The notes beneath the pieces are model-generated. The model worked only from the letters and a program-made list of their open reading frames with translations. It was not told where the DNA came from and did no database searches. A stretch of DNA of 64,000 bases from Riptortus pedestris (taxonomy: Eukaryota > Arthropoda > Insecta > Hemiptera > Alydidae). The DNA lies in contig CM032229.1 of assembly GCA_019009955.1 (NCBI GenBank), forward strand, positions 77,793,001-77,857,000. Direction: 5' to 3'. A program made the position numbers and the translations under genes. Shown piece by piece: positions 22,460-35,429 of this stretch (its first letter is position 1; each line of letters opens with the position of its first letter).

Positions 22460-24070
22460 GTATTGGCCCAAGGCTGCTATTATGGGGTATAGTAGCTAAT
22501 TCCATGAATGGAAATTCGCTAAAGAAGAAAGGACAAAAAAAAAAAAAACAATTCATGGTCCAACCATGACTTCACTTCTTATTTGGTAATCCCCATTTCG
22601 ATCACCAAAATCGTAGGTATTAATCTTTTCAAGTCCTATGATTCATTATAGAATACATTATTCATGGGGCCTATTCACTGCCTACTAAACGGGCACTTCA
22701 AGTACTTGAGTTGGGCGTTACAGAAGAAAAAAAAAGTAGTTGAAGAAGGAATCTGGTGAGGTATAAATAACGGTCCAGACAGCGGGGGTTGCTCTTGGGA
22801 TCACTGTCCTGCTGACTCAAACCTACTCTTGACTTTGTTTTCCATATGAGAGGCTTTTAAGATATTTCGTTAAACATATGCTCTGCCCACATACGTCCCA
22901 CGTTACCTAAGTCTCTCAAAAGCATAGAGGTCATGGATAGCATAATCCCACCGGTTTTAAAGCTCCAAAAACGTTTCATTAGATTGTTATACCAATTAGG
23001 ATTGTCATTAACAAGTTACTTGTAGGATGCAATTCCCACTTTCTTCCATGAAATAATAGACTCCACAATTCTTATCTCAGAAATCCTTAGCTAATAGAGG
23101 AAATGCATTAAATGACAAAAAGAAACTAAAATATCAATATTAAGTATATCCCTAAGACATTTTAATCACCTTTGGAGTTTGAATAATTCGAAGTCCACTG
23201 GAACATGGTATAAGACCCATGCAGCTGAACAGATTAAGACTAAGATTCATTCCGGTTATAAGACCACCGCATTACCATTGAGCAATACCTACACCTCTAG
23301 TATTATATTTTGGTCAGCACAAATTCTTAGCAAGTTTTTCTTTTTTAAAGGATATTCTCTCATCTATTACCACAGTTTTTTTCTGCATTGTATATATAGT
23401 ATTTGTCCTTAGTAATGCTTAAATCATTTTGGGCATGTAATAACAGGTGTTATGGTCATTTCGAAAAGGAACGAGGATTTTTTTCCTTTACTTGTCATTG
23501 TCCCGATACTTGTGAATCACTGTTACAAAGGGAGAAGTTTTTGCTCCAGCAATGTCTTCCTCAGTGTAGCAGTTCCCTGTATTATTATACCAGGTAAAAG
23601 AGGAAATGATATCAACCACAGTCAGCAACCCTGGAGCTTCGTGCATTTGAAATGCATTCAACGTATGCCTTAACCAGGAAGACACAGAAGGATTCCTTAT
23701 CTTCTTCCTCATAAGTGGATTTCACTTCAATTCATAATCTTTCCTTCAATCTGATTCTGTCGACAGACAGCTGTACCCTGTGGTAATCCGCTACACACAC
23801 ACACACACACAATGTGTTCATGGCGATAATTTGTACTTTTTGAAAAAGCTAAGCAATTTGTATTCCTTGTTGACTTACCCCTCAAAGCGTTACTTGAAAA
23901 GGAAAGTAAAGAACCTTTGAAAGGAGATCGTAAAAGAGCTATCATTAAGATGAATGGCTGCGATATTGTTCGAAAGAAAGGAAAAGATTTCTACTCTCCA
24001 TCATTTAGAGTCTGAAATGAACATGTTTTGTATGAGTAAAAGATACTACCAGCCTAAGCCATTTTCCAAA
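22460..24070. other. no gene seen
   Basis: Several overlapping short frames around 23403-23712 on both strands have no recognisable domain. A short (CA)n tract lies at 23793-23812. Confidence 0.4.
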
Positions 24071-24077
24071 TTTCTCT

Positions 24078-24627
24078 TTTAGCAGATTTCCTTTAAGGAG
24101 AATCAGCAATTGAAATTGAACTAATGATATATTTTCCAACACACATCCAGGGTCCCCCCCCCTTTGTGGTAGAGATTTGATTACAACGGCGTTCCCTCTA
24201 TTTTTCCGAGGTCCTTAAATCCAAAGATAATTTTGATCTATGTTGACTAGAAATATTATTTCTTAATTTTAACTCCCTTATTGCAAATAGGAAACCTCAT
24301 TTTTTTCAGTCTCTATAAACGTCCAGAAACGTCCTAAAATCTCACCCTGGCTAGAAAAGGGTGGTAACCTGTAGATAACCCGTCCCGATTAGCCTAAGTT
24401 GCAAAAAGTGGACGTTAATAAATAATAATAATAATAATAATAAACGTCCAGAGATTTTTAATTCGAGCACCAGGCCCACTTAAATATCTCTTTTCCAGCT
24501 TAGATTTCAAGCACTTTTTACTAAGCCTTCTTATTAAAGGAAAAATTGAGAATTGATGGCATCAAATCGTGAGGCACGTGGGAAATCTGCTTAGTTTACG
24601 CAGCCCCTGCATGACGGAATTTTTAGC
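24078..24627 (-). mobile_element. Helentron-like element with a SINE insertion, diverged
   Basis: It starts with TTTTAGCAGATTTCCTTTAA, continuing GGAGAATCAGC (minus-strand 3' end). It closes with CACGTGGGAAATCTGCTTAG then TTTACGCAGCCCCTGCATGA (minus-strand 5' end). The interior is poorly conserved, so the pairing of the two ends is likely but not proven. Confidence 0.5.
24328..24439 (+). repeat. 5'-truncated SINE with 13-bp target duplication
   Basis: Flanked by ATAAACGTCCAGA on both sides (24315-24327 and 24440-24452). The body is CACCCTGGCTAGAAAAGGGT, then GGTAACCTGTAGATAACCCG, tail AAAAAGTGGACGTTAATAAA and (ATA)n. The clean duplication shows an LINE-type, target-primed insertion. Confidence 0.85.
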
Positions 24628-24629
24628 CT

Positions 24630-26345
24630 TAATTAAAAGGCTTAATGAGATTCAATAAACAGACTCAGGGCCCTATCATTTTTCAGAGATCTGACAAATT
24701 GGTAATTAATAAGTAAAATGAATTATACAACAAAAAATGTTTGTGATAATGATTAGTTACATAGGGGTTCTTAAGAGTGCAAACTGAATATGATACCCTA
24801 TATCACAACAGAGCGCTTAAGCCTCTTCCCACAAACACCACAGAAAATAAGTGGTAAAGAACTATACATAAATAACCCATGGAACATACATAAATTATAA
24901 ATAAAAGATTTGATAAATATTCTTTTGAGGAAGTTAGTAATCAATAAAACCAATATTCTAGCTCATAAGGTAAGGGTGTCAATAGGCAGATACATTAATA
25001 AATGCTAATACACACGTAACAATTACTGACTACAGGAAGAGTAATTCGAGAGGAGTGTTCATTATCTGTAGGTACTTATACAAAATTAAGAAATTATTTA
25101 TCAATTTTATGTGTCTCGAAAAGCTGGAGCCCCTTTTCCAAATATGAAGAAGAAAGAAAATGTAAAGATTGGTAACAATTTCCTATTGTATATTTTTTTT
25201 AAATAGTGAAATTTCTGCTATTAAGTTTGAGTAAATTTCAATGCTTGGTAGTCAGCTTAAGAGAAGGAAAGTAATATGATAGATCTAATTAATATCCATT
25301 TTAATTACAAGAAATAAAACGTAACTAGTAAAATATTTATTGATTTTCAGAGTATGCAGACACTTATATTTATCAAAATATTTAACCCCTCCAGCAGGCC
25401 AGTCTAAGTAGTTATAATAAATTACTACCTACTAAACTATACAAAGAAAACACACCACTCACACCATAAACTACAAAAACATGCATTAACAGTGAAAGCA
25501 GCCCTGCTGAATGTGAATACTGCAATAACAGAAAAAGTGCCACTCCTTCACAAAGGCATAAGTACCTCAATGGATATTTTTATACTTTATTCATTTTAGC
25601 AGATTTCACACCAATTAGCTAATGATGTTGCAGCTGAATATAAGTAAACCTATACCTCAGCAATTTGTTTCGCAATTGGCAAATCATTGCACTTAATGCT
25701 AAGTTTTATTTACTGAGAACGATGATAAGATACAATTGTCAGAAATATTAATAATTTCATAAACATGTTTTCAAAAAAGTAGGTAGTGATATTTGGGAAA
25801 GTGCCTAGTTTAGACAGAATTGTATTAACATACGGGTATATAGTAAATACAGCTGTGGTAGGTAGTACACATGAATGTCAAATGTTCCTGCGTACAGGAA
25901 GTTCGAATTTTTGTTTAACACTGCATATTTACATTTATATTGTATACTGCTCCAGGTAATTTGAAAATTGAGATATACAAAAAATAAAATAAAGACAAAA
26001 TGCACAATTGCTTTAACCAAAGGGAAAGCCTCAGAATGGTTTAATAGATAATTCCCATCCTGAAGTATGGATATGTCGAGGGAAATCCAGAATAAACTAT
26101 TGACAGTTAAATCTCTTAACTCAACAATAGTAGATATTAATCACATCCATTCCATGCTTCAAATTATCATCTCATCTAAACTTTTTATTAGAACTTCTAC
26201 AAAGGAAAAAGTACCAGAAGTTAATGGTTTTCTCGATATACTAATCATCTTTTGATTGCCATCAACTATTAGTCGCTTTAAGTCTATAATACTTGGTCTT
26301 GGTTTTTACGCTTTACTTCATATAAAACTACTATAAGTATAATTT
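24630..26345. other. no gene seen
   Basis: AT-rich DNA without supported coding frames or recognised repeats. Confidence 0.4.
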
Positions 26346-26348
26346 TTA

Positions 26349-26430
26349 CCAGATTTTCCTTGAGGGAAATCAGCTATAGAGGTTATACTCATGACGCGAG
26401 TTTTGAAAAATTTCCTAAAAAAATCGTGCC
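26349..26430 (-). mobile_element. Helentron-like 3' end fragment
   Basis: ACCAGATTTTCCTTGAGGGA followed by AATCAGCTATAGAGG and ACTCATGACG corresponds to the family 3' end read on the minus strand. Confidence 0.55.
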
Positions 26431-26574
26431 ACTAGCACAAGCTGGGGCCACTACCACTTTTTAACTTAACTAGATAATAATATTATTGATCCCCCCCCCC
26501 AAAGAATGTCTCTTTAAAAAAGCCTCGAGAGCAAACCTGAAGTTACTGAAGACCATTTGAAATTCTGCTGACAA

Positions 26575-28220
26575 TCTCCCTTTTCTAGCTCTGATGGGAC
26601 TAAGGATTTAATTTAGTTACTTCCTCACCCTGGCTGAACCTATATATTCCAATTAGCCCTAGTAGTGTAAATTGAATATTAACGCGTAACGTTTTGATAT
26701 ATGCAGTAAATTTCATATAATTAAATATAGTTGAAATGCTCGATGTTTTTCCTGTCATTTACTTGGGTTCTTATTTCTCATTAAATAAAATTGTATGAGT
26801 TCGTTCATAAATAAATTCCGATTGCCCTCACACTACTGGGCCCACGACAATATATTTAACACGTGCATTAGAGTCTACGCCTTGACACACATTTAAATGA
26901 TGTCTAAATGTTATTTCTGTAGTCCCCCCCCCGCAAAAAAAAGAAACTTACGGATTCCCAATTTCTGTAAAGGAATCATTAAAATCACCTGTTGCTTTAT
27001 TTTGAGTCTGAGTAATGAAATTAGTAACAAATTGGAGATTATTACAACTTGCCCTTTAACTTGTGTGAACATTGCACTGAGTGCTGGGCCAATTTTATGT
27101 TTGTTAATGAAATTATTAAGTTAATCTATTAGTAGAGACCTGTTAATTCCTCTAAAATAAAAGTTTATAAAAATTCTTGTATGATGTGCTAATAATAAGC
27201 TAGGGAGGACGGTGTATTTATACTACTAGGCGTAATCTGTAGGAAGCATAAAACTATACATATCACAAGGTCAACACAATTCCATCCATGGCTTCATCGT
27301 TAAATGTCTAAATTATTGAATTCAAAAGCTCATAAGTAATGTTTATCCAAATAAAAACCAACATTTAAAAAATGCATATTGTATAAAATTCAGCTGATTT
27401 TTCAGTACTGTATTACTCCAAATATATTTTATTATTTGAGAGAACAGTTTTTGCACCCATCGGGACTGGAACCCTATATCATAAATAACTTTTCTATTAT
27501 TTTTATGTTTAAGAAAACATAAAAATAATTTCATATTTTTTAAAATTTTTGGTCTAGGGTTTTATTTCTCTTCATTCGAGCGTTGAAGTCACTAAGTTTG
27601 GTTTGGCTGCCGAAGTGCCCTAATTGCGATTACAGAAGATTTTTCTTAATCGTGTCAGTATATCGTTCTATATGTGTATCTATGTGCGTGTTTTGTTAGA
27701 TGTCTTAAAAATCGATTTAATTTACAGCAGCATTAACCCAGCAAACGTAGTAGTGACTGCATTGTCATTCGCGTGAATGTTAGTTTTTTTTATTCGAACT
27801 GATTTCAATAAAAGTTACTTGATTTCAATGGGTAAAAAGTAATATATTTTACATTTTTATTAATGGTGTTCGCCGAACAGCGATTAATAACAGATAAAGG
27901 ATATATTTCACTTATATAATTAGCTTGTCTTTGCATATGTTTGTCAAATAATTGTTTATATATAGTTGATCAACAAGTTTTAAGATTTTAGATGGTTTAG
28001 ATGGTCAGTGACAATATATTACAATATAATAATTGTTTAATGCATTCGATGCTAAACTTTAGAACAGTTAAAATCTTATAAATATTGATAAAATTATTTG
28101 TTTATTTCTGTTGTTCTACTGCGATGTTGCCAAGATCCCTGAACTCAAACCTCGCGGATTATCCAGTCGACATTGACTTTGGTCTGGCTACAGTTCCTTA
28201 ACAAAGCGTGAAAATGTTGA
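26575..28220. other. no gene seen; weak SINE-like traces
   Basis: GGGACTAAGGATTTAATTTAG (26598) and CCTCACCCTGGCTGAACC (26625) resemble SINE pieces but are too short and scrambled to call. No coding frame is supported. Confidence 0.3.
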
Positions 28221-28229
28221 TTTAAAGGC

Positions 28230-28420
28230 GTGAGACAGGAGTTAAACTGTTGCCGATCCGGGTGGAGCTCACCCATTCGCGTGACGGCCATGGAGCGGCA
28301 TGCAATTGCGATTTCTCACCCCTACCAAGGCCTATGCCGGTGTCATCCCCTCGATTTGGTGAATTGAGATTAGCAGCAGAATTAATCTCTAGTACTATTT
28401 GTTGTGTAACGATGAAACGT
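28230..28420. other. GC-rich, CpG-containing island of unknown nature
   Basis: This stretch is clearly more GC-rich than its surroundings and has several CpGs (GCCGATCCGGGTGGAGCTCA; TTCGCGTGACGGCCATGGAG). A 74-codon frame (28250-28474, +) crosses it without recognisable motifs. It could be a gene start, part of an old RNA- or transposon-derived sequence, or a captured fragment. No rRNA, snRNA or tRNA was recognised. Confidence 0.35.
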
Positions 28421-28491
28421 AAGTTGAAACGAACCAGAAAAATGAGAATCCTTGAATACCATTCAGGATCATGACTTGAATGGTCGGTGCT

Positions 28492-28583
28492 TGTACAGAT
28501 CCTATTGATCTGTACTTAATGTGCTGTCAACGAAATTTCATTAACCTGTATTAGAACATTTCCTTTTCATAACCCGTGAAAAG
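28492..28583. repeat. two short perfect hairpins
   Basis: GTACAGATC-CTATT-GATCTGTAC (28492-28514) has a 9-bp stem. CCTTTTCA-TAACCCG-TGAAAAGG (28561-28583) has an 8-bp stem. Function unknown. Confidence 0.55.
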
Positions 28584-28605
28584 GAAGTCCTGAAACCAAA
28601 CAAAC

Positions 28606-28720
28606 AATGGAAGAAGGACATGAGCATTTGCCGTTTCTTGATGTCTTCTACATGAGGCGGTCACAAGATAAAGGTATCAATGGAGAGAATCAGTCTCGAA
28701 GCCACGTTACATAGTAATTA
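28606..28720 (+). pseudogene. Penelope-like reverse transcriptase fragment
   Basis: The frame reads HEHLPFLDVFYMRRSQDKG (28618-28674). The LPFLDV motif followed by a basic residue-rich turn is typical of Penelope-like and related reverse transcriptases, just before the VYRKPTHT block, which is not present here. Only this short piece is recognisable. Confidence 0.4.
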
Positions 28721-28969
28721 AATCCAATATGTTTATTTTATTTTGTTCGTATGTTAACATGTGGGAAGATTAAGATGGTCCGAAGAGTATACTGGGACCA
28801 AATTTCACAATTTATATCGCTTGAATCGCGTTGTCTATTTCAGCATGTTCAGCAGCTCCAATGAATACTGTTCCTTACTACTACTTACATCACAGGTTGC
28901 AATTCGTAGAACTGTCAGGCTCAACAAAGTTGAAAGAGTGTGGCAGGTGTTCCAACACAAATTTTAAGA

Positions 28970-29600
28970 CAAATCAGAACTTAAAATGAATGTTGCGTAA
29001 CCAACGCGTATTATTGGTGAATTTTAGTCACTGAATACCTCTCTTCTTAGGCTTCGCTAAAAATGCAGGATAACTCAATCTTTTATGGTTTGCAAAAGTA
29101 TGACAAAACAGATGATTGTCAACGAAGTACATCGGGTGGCTGGCGAAGGTGATATCTTAGAAATAGGATTGCCAATTAGAATTGATTTCAGCAAATAGTG
29201 AAAATTTAAACCGAGATGAACGACCTCTGTAGTGTGTTAAAAAGAAATGCCTCCTGTTAATGAGTTACAAGGACTAATTCTAACAATATACTTGTAAGTA
29301 TGGTGTTTACAGAGTTAACATTTAGCAAGTTCCCACTAATAACTCTCCTCGCACCAAGGTGAGGCAATAGAATAGCTACGGAAGAGAAAATGAGCTAGGC
29401 GTACGTATGGATGAGTAATATTGCTACGAGATAGATTTAAATTAAACATCATTAACACTCTCCGCTCAAATGCCAATGAATGAATACTCATATCATTTCA
29501 TTGTAAAATAATACGTGTAATTGAGTTCGTTATTCTAGAACTTAAGTTCAATGAATTTTGATTAGAATGGAGATAAATTTTGCCTGCTTCTAGGATTACA
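28970..29600. other. no gene seen
   Basis: No coding frame or recognised repeat. Confidence 0.4.
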
Positions 29601-29601
29601 A

Positions 29602-29653
29602 TTTAGCAGATTTCCCTTAAGAGAATTCGGCGATTAAGGTCAGACTCATGACG

Positions 29654-29706
<53 letters not shown>

Positions 29707-30235
29707 GATACCAGTCTTGCGGTCATGATGTATGTTTGATCGGTACCAAATTCGATATTAAACTAAGACTAAAGATCAAGTTCGTTAACATCTGAAATAA
29801 GACTAGTGAGGGGAGGGAGGATTTCGAAAATTAAAAAATATCTCCATTATACAACGTATCGAACAATTGTATAGACTCAATATTATTTAAAATTTGATGT
29901 GTAAATACTTTTATATACACGCTTTCTCTATCTTCAATATTAAAGGAGATATTGGCATTTTTTTGGATTTCAGCCTACAGGAAATCCCCGCTTTTAGTTA
30001 TCGCACTTTACAAATAAGAGAATATATCTGGAAACGTCTTATTCCAATCATAAACATCAAATATTGTTCTCAATGGACCTTTATTATATGAGATACATGC
30101 AAAAGTTAGTGTGATGATGTCACCAATTAAGATTTTATTGTCTGCCCTCTAAGAGTATGAATGCTGAGTAGTGTGCCATTCCAACATGTGGGAAACCAGA
30201 TATGTTTAAGCAGCCTTTGCGTGACGGAGTTTGTC
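29602..30235 (-). mobile_element. Helentron-like element, near full length
   Basis: TAGCAGATTTCCCTTAAGAG at the start and GTGGGAAACCAGATATGTTT then AAGCAGCCTTTGCGTGACGG at the end (minus-strand 3' and 5' ends). The internal microsatellite is (AT)n (29657-29701). The body retains TTTGATCGGTACCAAATTCG and AGGGAGGATTTCGAAAATT. Confidence 0.6.
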
Positions 30236-30788
30236 TTTTAGTAGTGCAAACACCACATTTCAAGCCTATTCCTGAACTACGTCTGTGCCCATTTTCAGAC
30301 GCATTCAAGGATGATTCACACCATCAACTTATCACTTAAAATTAAAGAGAGGGGGGGGAGAGTCATATTTCATAGTACGTATATTGAGTTCGTTATTATC
30401 CGTGTTTTGATGGACAAAACTAGTTCAAAGAAATATTCCTTCATGCATCAATTTACAATCGACTCAGCTTATGTGATAACTCGTTTCGTAACATGGAGTG
30501 GACTCTTTTTGATCCAGCCAAGATTTTGTTTGAATGGAAATTGCAAATGAAAGGATATTTCGGGAGAAGACAGCGATCTCCTGTTAGCCAAGGGATACCG
30601 GCATATTGTCCAGACGCGACAACCGAGACGGTTAGGGTTGCGCTACAGACAATAAACGAAAAAAAACAGCATTTCTTATTATCAGGAATGCTGAAAAAAA
30701 TGTCTTTATAATAATATTCTCTATATTAAATGTCTCTACATTCCGCTCTCAGTGACTATAAATTCCTGAAATATAACTCTCGAAATAA

Positions 30789-31204
30789 TGAATGGCACTC
30801 ACGCAGGGGCTGCGTTAAATAAGCAGATTTCCCACGCCCGTGACGTATATGCATTTATCTCAAGACGTAAAAGTTTAATGAGAACAATATTTGGTATTTC
30901 GGCTTCAAATAATGTGCTTCAAAATATAAAACCATATTGTTAATACAACATGAGTAGGAGTTGGGGTTTACTGAAGGCCGAAAACTAAAAAAAATGTAAA
31001 TATCTCGGTTAATAATAAAGATAGAGAAAAAAACATACGTGTTATTTATAGAACATAAGATTTGCAATAAGATTAGTCCTATACAATATTTCAATAAGAC
31101 TCGTAATAACGGAGATATTAACATTTTTCGAATTTCTCCCACTAGTGCGATTTCAGCCATTAACGAACGAACTTGATCTTTCTATAAATATAAATATATG
31201 TATG

Positions 31205-31258
<54 letters not shown>

Positions 31259-31372
31259 GGAACGGGCCTCATTTTCGTCATATCCTGGGTAGGATCGATG
31301 GACATTTGAATTCATTTTTCGAAAATCGCGTCATGAGTACAACCTCAATAGCTTATTTCCCTTTAGGGATAC
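30789..31372 (+). mobile_element. Helentron-like element, near full length
   Basis: The 5' end is CACTCACGCAGGGGCTGCGT with a displaced AAGCAGATTTCCCACG. The body has ATGTAAATATCTCGGTTAAT. The internal (AT)n tract is at 31195-31254. The 3' end AATAGCTTATTTCCCTTTAG followed by GGATA has lost the palindrome. Confidence 0.6.
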
Positions 31373-31379
31373 AGACTTG

Positions 31380-33885
31380 ATTTGAAGATGGGACATTTAT
31401 CCCTGTGCCAATATAATATTCGATGTCTGACACTGGTCTGAGATGGAGAACAATTATGCAAAACAACATTTGAAGTGAAGTACTTTGCTGATACGTTGGG
31501 TTACATAACTGTTTGGTTCCGTAACATAATAAGAGGGGTGGTCTTCGTTGTATTTTACTGATTCTCAGAACCCCCACTCCTCCTGCTCCAATTTCGACCA
31601 CAAACAAAGAATCTTTAGTTTTACATGATACTGTGAATGAAAAGTTATCTTTTCCTCAGATCTTCCCATGGAATCTACGGGTTAATAGCTTACTATTGGG
31701 ACATTCACTCCTTTTATTCAGGGAGTGAATATCCCTGAAATCGTTGAAATTTGGACATATTCTTTTTCATTATTTTTGTAGATCTAAGATCGCTAATGAT
31801 TTCAGCGGTAACTTTTATTGTAATTAAAATATTCAGAGTTAATTGAACTCATTTAAGTAAAACAGCACCAACCCTGAGAAAAATAGCAGATGGTACTTCC
31901 AGCTCCCTAGGAAATTATGTCGTAAATACTTGTCTCGAGGTATATTAACAAAAGTATGATATTCACATTGTTAATTTATATATTTATGCAATATATGCTA
32001 TTGTCTTATGTTTTACTGTTGTGTGTAAGCAATGATATCTGATACTTTTTTTTTTTCTTTAATATCTCAACTACACCCTTACTGATAACCCAAACAAACA
32101 GAATCTTCACCTCTGACCAATGGTCATAAACCACATAAACTCCGTCAGAAAATTCCATTCAACTTTGAAGAATCAGGTATAAACTGATAAATGTAAATGT
32201 TACTGGTAGTGTTTTAAAATCTATACATTTATCTTTATCATGTGAGTACAATGGAAGGGTACTGACAAATATTTCAGTGCTTGAATTGAGCGTGAAGTCT
32301 TGGAAAATAATAATAGAAAAAAAATAGACTAAAACATAGGAAGCTGATAAAAAAGGTTTGTAAAAAATCCTTGAGGTAGCTAGAGCAGGTAGACGGGCTC
32401 CAAAATGCTCCCAACATTCCAGTGCCCAGTCTCCCCACCACTCTCAACTTTCTTTATAATCTTCCCCATACTATCTACAAGTTACCTACTTTCATGATAG
32501 ATTTTTAGGCGAAGTGCAGGGACATCTGAATCATTGGTGAAGGAGTTAACAAAGTGCGTGTCGGCGCATGAATAAGTTATTTTTTAATTCTAATTACCAT
32601 GAAGTTAATGTAACAAAATTATGGAGACTGGTTATTAACAGGTTACTGCTCCTTTCTAGGATCGTAGTAGAAGGCTTTAAATCTTCACAATGATTTATTT
32701 TTTTGAGGCGAGGAGGTTACTCTGCTTCTAAATAGTTCACTGGAAGAGGGCACTAAAGGTGGAGCGAGTGCTCTGAAAGTCATACGCTCTAATACGTATA
32801 AACCATTGTGAATAATTCTTTGAGGATCTTTTACAAAGATCATGATTTGTAATCTCCACCTTCCAGCATTAGAGTTGGCTCTTATCTAGCAGAGTAGCTA
32901 GGGAGTATATTTAGTTATTAAACAGTTAATAAAGATTGCTTTTAGCAGACTTCCCTTTTTTAATAAACTCCCTTACTTGCCATCACTCCTATTTAAGTCC
33001 ACGCTGGAATCGCACCAAACTATCCATTGAAGGTTGAGGCTACAAAAAGTACTCAATGCGTCAAATAGGTGAGTGTATTTTTAATGCTGACTGTTTAGGA
33101 CAGAATTGGTATTCTTCTTCAGAGCAATGAAGTTTAAGAGGAGGCGCAGGGGAAAAAAAAACTAACGAGCAGAGTGGAGGACACATCTTGAATGGTCAAA
33201 TCTTCAATATTTTAACTCCAAACTATTCATTGTTATTTAAGAATGTTAAGATCTACCCTCAACACCCATGGTTCAGAAAGGTACAAAAGTTTATATACAT
33301 TAACACTCACTAGAACGATGCTAAAAATTGTTTTTATTTTAATGTCCAAAATAAAGCTATATAAGACATTGATTTCTTTTTGCAGGCGATTCAATTATCA
33401 ATATTATTATTCCCTTACAAGGTCAAGAGACACGAAAAGGATGCTCAAAAATATAATTTCAAGTGCACATAAAACTAAACAATCTACGTAAAGGGCAAGT
33501 AGGTTTTATGGGGTAAGCCAATCTAAGGTAGTTCTTATGAAAGAATACATTTCCCAATAGAAAAGAAAGATATTCATAATGAAGGGATTATCTAAACACC
33601 AAAAGTAGTTAACAAGGGCTAGAATGTGACTGACCTTCTAGTAAAGTGACAGTGTATTATATAAAATAACATAAATACAAAAGAGTGGTTTTAAATTGGG
33701 AGTAATCCAGATTGCCTAAGATTAAATTATTTTTCGAAGATGTTTACTTGTGATGCAGTAAGCTGAAATCTTCAAAGGGAAATACGATTATTGTTTCAGA
33801 GGTTTGTACGTTAAAATAAGAACTCAGGATATTCTTTAAGATGGCCAGTTGATTCCAGTTGATTTTTTTTTAGTTCCTTCCTGAC
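31380..33885. other. no gene seen
   Basis: AT-rich DNA with no recognised coding or repeat family. The open frame at 33243-33491 (+) has no motif. Confidence 0.4.
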
Positions 33886-33888
33886 TTA

Positions 33889-35048
33889 AAGAGATGTGCG
33901 TCACGCAGGGAGTTGTGCACACTAAATAGATATCAGTTGTTCAGGAATGAAACACTGATGAAGTCACAGATGATTCTATTAAGTATTCTCCATTTGTGAG
34001 CCAAATGTAAACGTAAGATGTATAAAAAAATGTCGAGCGGTATAATCAAGATGGATGGGTGCTGGGGATGAAGAACGCTTATATTAGGAGAGTAGAAATA
34101 ATAAGTACAGATTCTTCAATTCTCCTCTATTTTTTAAAACGTTTCGACAGCTCTTGCAATCATCTTCAGAGCTTGAAAGGCATTAGGGTGGGAAGGTGAA
34201 CTTGGCTGGTAGTTGGCCGAGGACGGCATTGGTCGATTTTGGTAACAATAAAATAATAACTAGGTGCTCTTGAACATTATGTACCTAGAATTTTCATCGA
34301 AGACGTCAAGTCGTACATCAATCCATGTTTCACACATAGCGAAGTTACACTTACGTCACTGATCGAATTCAATAGTTGGTATTCAAGCTCGGAATCAGAG
34401 TTACTATTAGTAAAGTAAGATGAGTAGGAGTGACAGTATATTTGAAGCAGAGAATAAATTCAAATACAAATATTCGAGTTAGTGAAAATATAGAGAATAA
34501 TAATTTAAGAACATTCCATTATTAACAAGATTAATTTTAAAGATTTTTCCGATCCTATTCATAGGAAACGAGACTTCAAGAAATTAAATTTTGCCCCTAC
34601 TCTAAACACGCAATCTTTAGTTTTACATTAAATGTTTCATCTGCTTAGGGCCTATAGAAATTTGAAGAATGCTTCGAAAAATGTCACCTATACGGTACGT
34701 TGTAACATGGTCCAACCACTTTACTCTGCCCATGTAAAGAGTAAAATTATTAAAGCATGTTTATAAGAAAATAATAAAGAGGAAAAATCTTGGAAATGAC
34801 AGTATATGATAGCTTATTAAAAGATTGAAATTTCTAGAATTATTAAGTAAGTCAACTGAAAATTAGTATCAAAAGAAAATCATCTATTTTCCAAATATCG
34901 TTTTCGATGAATTCATCAAGAATCAGTAAGGATCTCATTTTCGTCATCTAGATAGAATTAATGGATATTTGAAGAAATGTTCGAAAATCGCACCATGGGT
35001 AAAACCTCAGTAGCTGAATTTCCTTAAGGGGTAGAGGTATCTGGTAAA
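33889..35048 (+). mobile_element. degenerate Helentron-like region
   Basis: The 5' end GATGTGCGTCACGCAGGGAG lies at 33889-33908. The 3' block TCGTCATCTAGATAGAATTA then AACCTCAGTAGCTGAATTTC and CTTAAGGGG lies at 34934-35032. The ends are 1.1 kb apart and include unrelated DNA. A further 3' end copy (ATATAACCTCAATAGCTAAA) lies at 35382-35425. Confidence 0.4.
34110..34195 (-). pseudogene. possible Penelope-like element terminal fragment
   Basis: ACGTTTCGACAGCTCTTGCA, then ATCATCTTCAGAGCT, reads on the minus strand as a frame with LKMIARAVETF. Such 'fails-to-act, EDD'-type motifs beside an ACGTTTCG block are common at Penelope-like element boundaries. Too short to be certain. Confidence 0.35.
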
Positions 35049-35429
35049 AGCAAACGAAAGTCATGGAAGAAATGGCCTCAAAGGAGTTGTCATATTGAGT
35101 ATTATTAAATACGGGGAAGTTTAAAAGTATCAATTTCACTTAGTTTATAATAGATATCACTTGACAGTTAGGCTTTATGAGAAGAAAAACTAAAACGTTG
35201 GATTCAACTACGTTTACTTCGTACTTCCTAATTAAATTAAGACCCTTCTCTTTTCAGAAATGGTACAAGTCAGACATCAATCATATATGAAAAAAGGAGG
35301 TGGCATTCACTAATGATTGAATAGGGACTTAATCTCAAAAATAAACAGGTAATAGGGCGAGTTTAGAAAATTTCGTCATGAATATAACCTCAATAGCTAA
35401 ACTCTCTGAAGGGATATCCGGTAAAAAGT

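Noticed and set aside
22293..22569. Overlapping 80-87 codon frames on both strands
   Set aside because: Ends are homopolymer-driven, there are no domain motifs, and a tRNA-like SINE head explains part of the region better.
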